A stretch of 64,000 nt of DNA. Source: Vibrio quintilis (lineage in GTDB: Bacteria; Pseudomonadota; Gammaproteobacteria; Enterobacterales; Vibrionaceae). Shown here in pieces: positions 63,576-64,000 of the stretch. Both the position numbers and the translations under genes were made by a program. The stretch spans positions 1,364,001-1,428,000 of the forward strand of contig NZ_AP024898.1 in NCBI RefSeq assembly GCF_024529975.1. Direction: 5' to 3'. Position 1 is the first letter of the stretch. Every line of letters begins with the position of its first letter. Below the pieces are notes generated by a model that had not been told where the DNA came from, made no database searches, and saw only the letters and a program-made list of their open reading frames with translations.

Positions 63576-63726
63576 TTAAAGGCAAGTGGCTGCGCGAGGC
63601 CGGGTTTGAGACCGGCACGACCGTCACCGTCAAGATCGCCGGGGACTGTATTATGCTTATCCCGGACAGCCCGCAGGAGCAGGCATTGCGGGCGCAACTG
63701 GCGCAGTTAAAAGCGGCGCTGGGGTG
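63563..63726 (+). pseudogene. SymE-like gene fragment, copy 3 (longest)
   Basis: The frame DIHLKGKWLREAGFETGTTV, then KIAGDCIMLIPDSP and AQLKAALG, is the C-terminal SymE domain: LKGKWLxxAGFxxGxxV is its signature. The N-terminal part is missing. SymE proteins are small SOS- or RHS-associated toxins with an AbrB-like fold. This copy extends about 35 codons further upstream than the others. Confidence 0.8.
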
Positions 63727-63848
63727 AGAGTGAAATAATGAATATGACTGAACTGCCTCTCATTGTTAAGCCAAACATGAAGATGCAGTTCAGATCTAGA
63801 GATCTTGTAAACCTAAACTTCCAAAGACATCCACATCACTTATCAACT

Positions 63849-64000
63849 CTAATGTAGTTTTTTATCTTCACAACAATCCGCCCCGAGCTTTTTCATCTTC
63901 CATATTTTTTTTGCTAGCTCAGCCTTTTTATCCATGAATAAAGAAGCAATTTTTAGTGCTTTTTCAGAACGATAGGTTTCAGGAGTAATCAAATACCAAC
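63849..64000 (-). CDS. partial small protein running off the window
   Basis: Open minus-strand frame entering from the right window edge, read to TAG at 63849-63851: WYLITPETYRSEKALKIASL, then helical MDKKAELAKKIWKMKK and ADCCEDKKLH. It is the last piece of another small protein in the toxin/immunity array. Cannot be named. Confidence 0.5.
   Translation of the reverse strand, partial: WYLITPETYRSEKALKIASLFMDKKAELAKKIWKMKKLGADCCEDKKLH

Noticed and set aside
1..64000. CRISPR array, rRNA or tRNA genes
   Set aside because: No regularly spaced direct repeats with unique spacers, and no recognisable tRNA or rRNA sequence was seen on reading; a covariance scan could still find a divergent RNA.

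Overview
The window looks like chromosomal DNA of a marine gammaproteobacterium. The Vibrionaceae are the best guess, from the mix of ArgP with a LysE-type exporter, a PL9-type pectate lyase, NfeD with a slipin, 2-aminoethylphosphonate catabolism and many palindromic TATACCCAA...TTGGGTATA repeats. I cannot name a species from sequence alone. No rRNA, tRNA or CRISPR array was seen. The left part (1-26.8 kb) is ordinary chromosome. It holds the end of an NRPS condensation-domain gene, a GST, a slipin/NfeD pair, a hydrolase, a secreted two-domain nitrilase whose second domain has lost its cysteine, argP with a LysE-type exporter, an AraC/LysE pair, an ABM-GST-ACT operon, a secreted ricin-lectin/pectate lyase, a Qnr-like pentapeptide protein, NAT, a CodA-like deaminase with a Ser next to the metal-binding Asp, a PHA-depolymerase-like esterase, nadE and small enzymes.

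From 26.8 to 28.2 kb lies a cluster of immunity-like genes (one clear SUKH/SMI1 protein). Beside it is the most striking object: an 11.8-kb Mu-like transposable element (28404-40211) inserted in a GNAT gene. Both ends begin TGTA and carry matched, equally spaced AGATAAT sites. The flanks share ACAACC, and removing the element restores the GNAT reading frame exactly. The element has repressor, Ner-like, HTH, MuA-type transposase, MuB-type ATPase, Mor-type activator, a protease/scaffold-tail-like protein, tail assembly chaperone and tape measure genes. It has no head, terminase, sheath, baseplate, fibre or lysis genes.

From 41.7 to 59.8 kb come a class I glutamine amidotransferase, an AraC regulator and a pirin, then phnW-phnX and a small phosphodiesterase-like gene. 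That gene is cut by a 1329-bp IS10-group element (9-bp target duplication). A peptide-type ABC transporter (binding protein, two permeases, fused double ATPase) and a LysR regulator follow. Together they suggest uptake and breakdown of an aminoethylphosphonate-containing compound. A REP-associated transposase (RAYT) gene follows, and its likely substrate, a family of short GGGACAG/CTGTCCC elements, is scattered from about 19.7 to 59.2 kb. A DMT permease and a Thr/Glu-rich lipoprotein end this part.

The right end (60.2-64 kb) has a structured-RNA candidate and a small conserved-looking gene. Then comes an array of decayed polymorphic-toxin cassettes on the minus strand (RHS fragment with a HYD1-like ADP-ribosyltransferase tail, another toxin tail, immunity genes). 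Plus-strand copies of the 3' end and terminator of a SymE-like gene separate them. A ten-copy AAATT repeat sits in front of one of the small genes.
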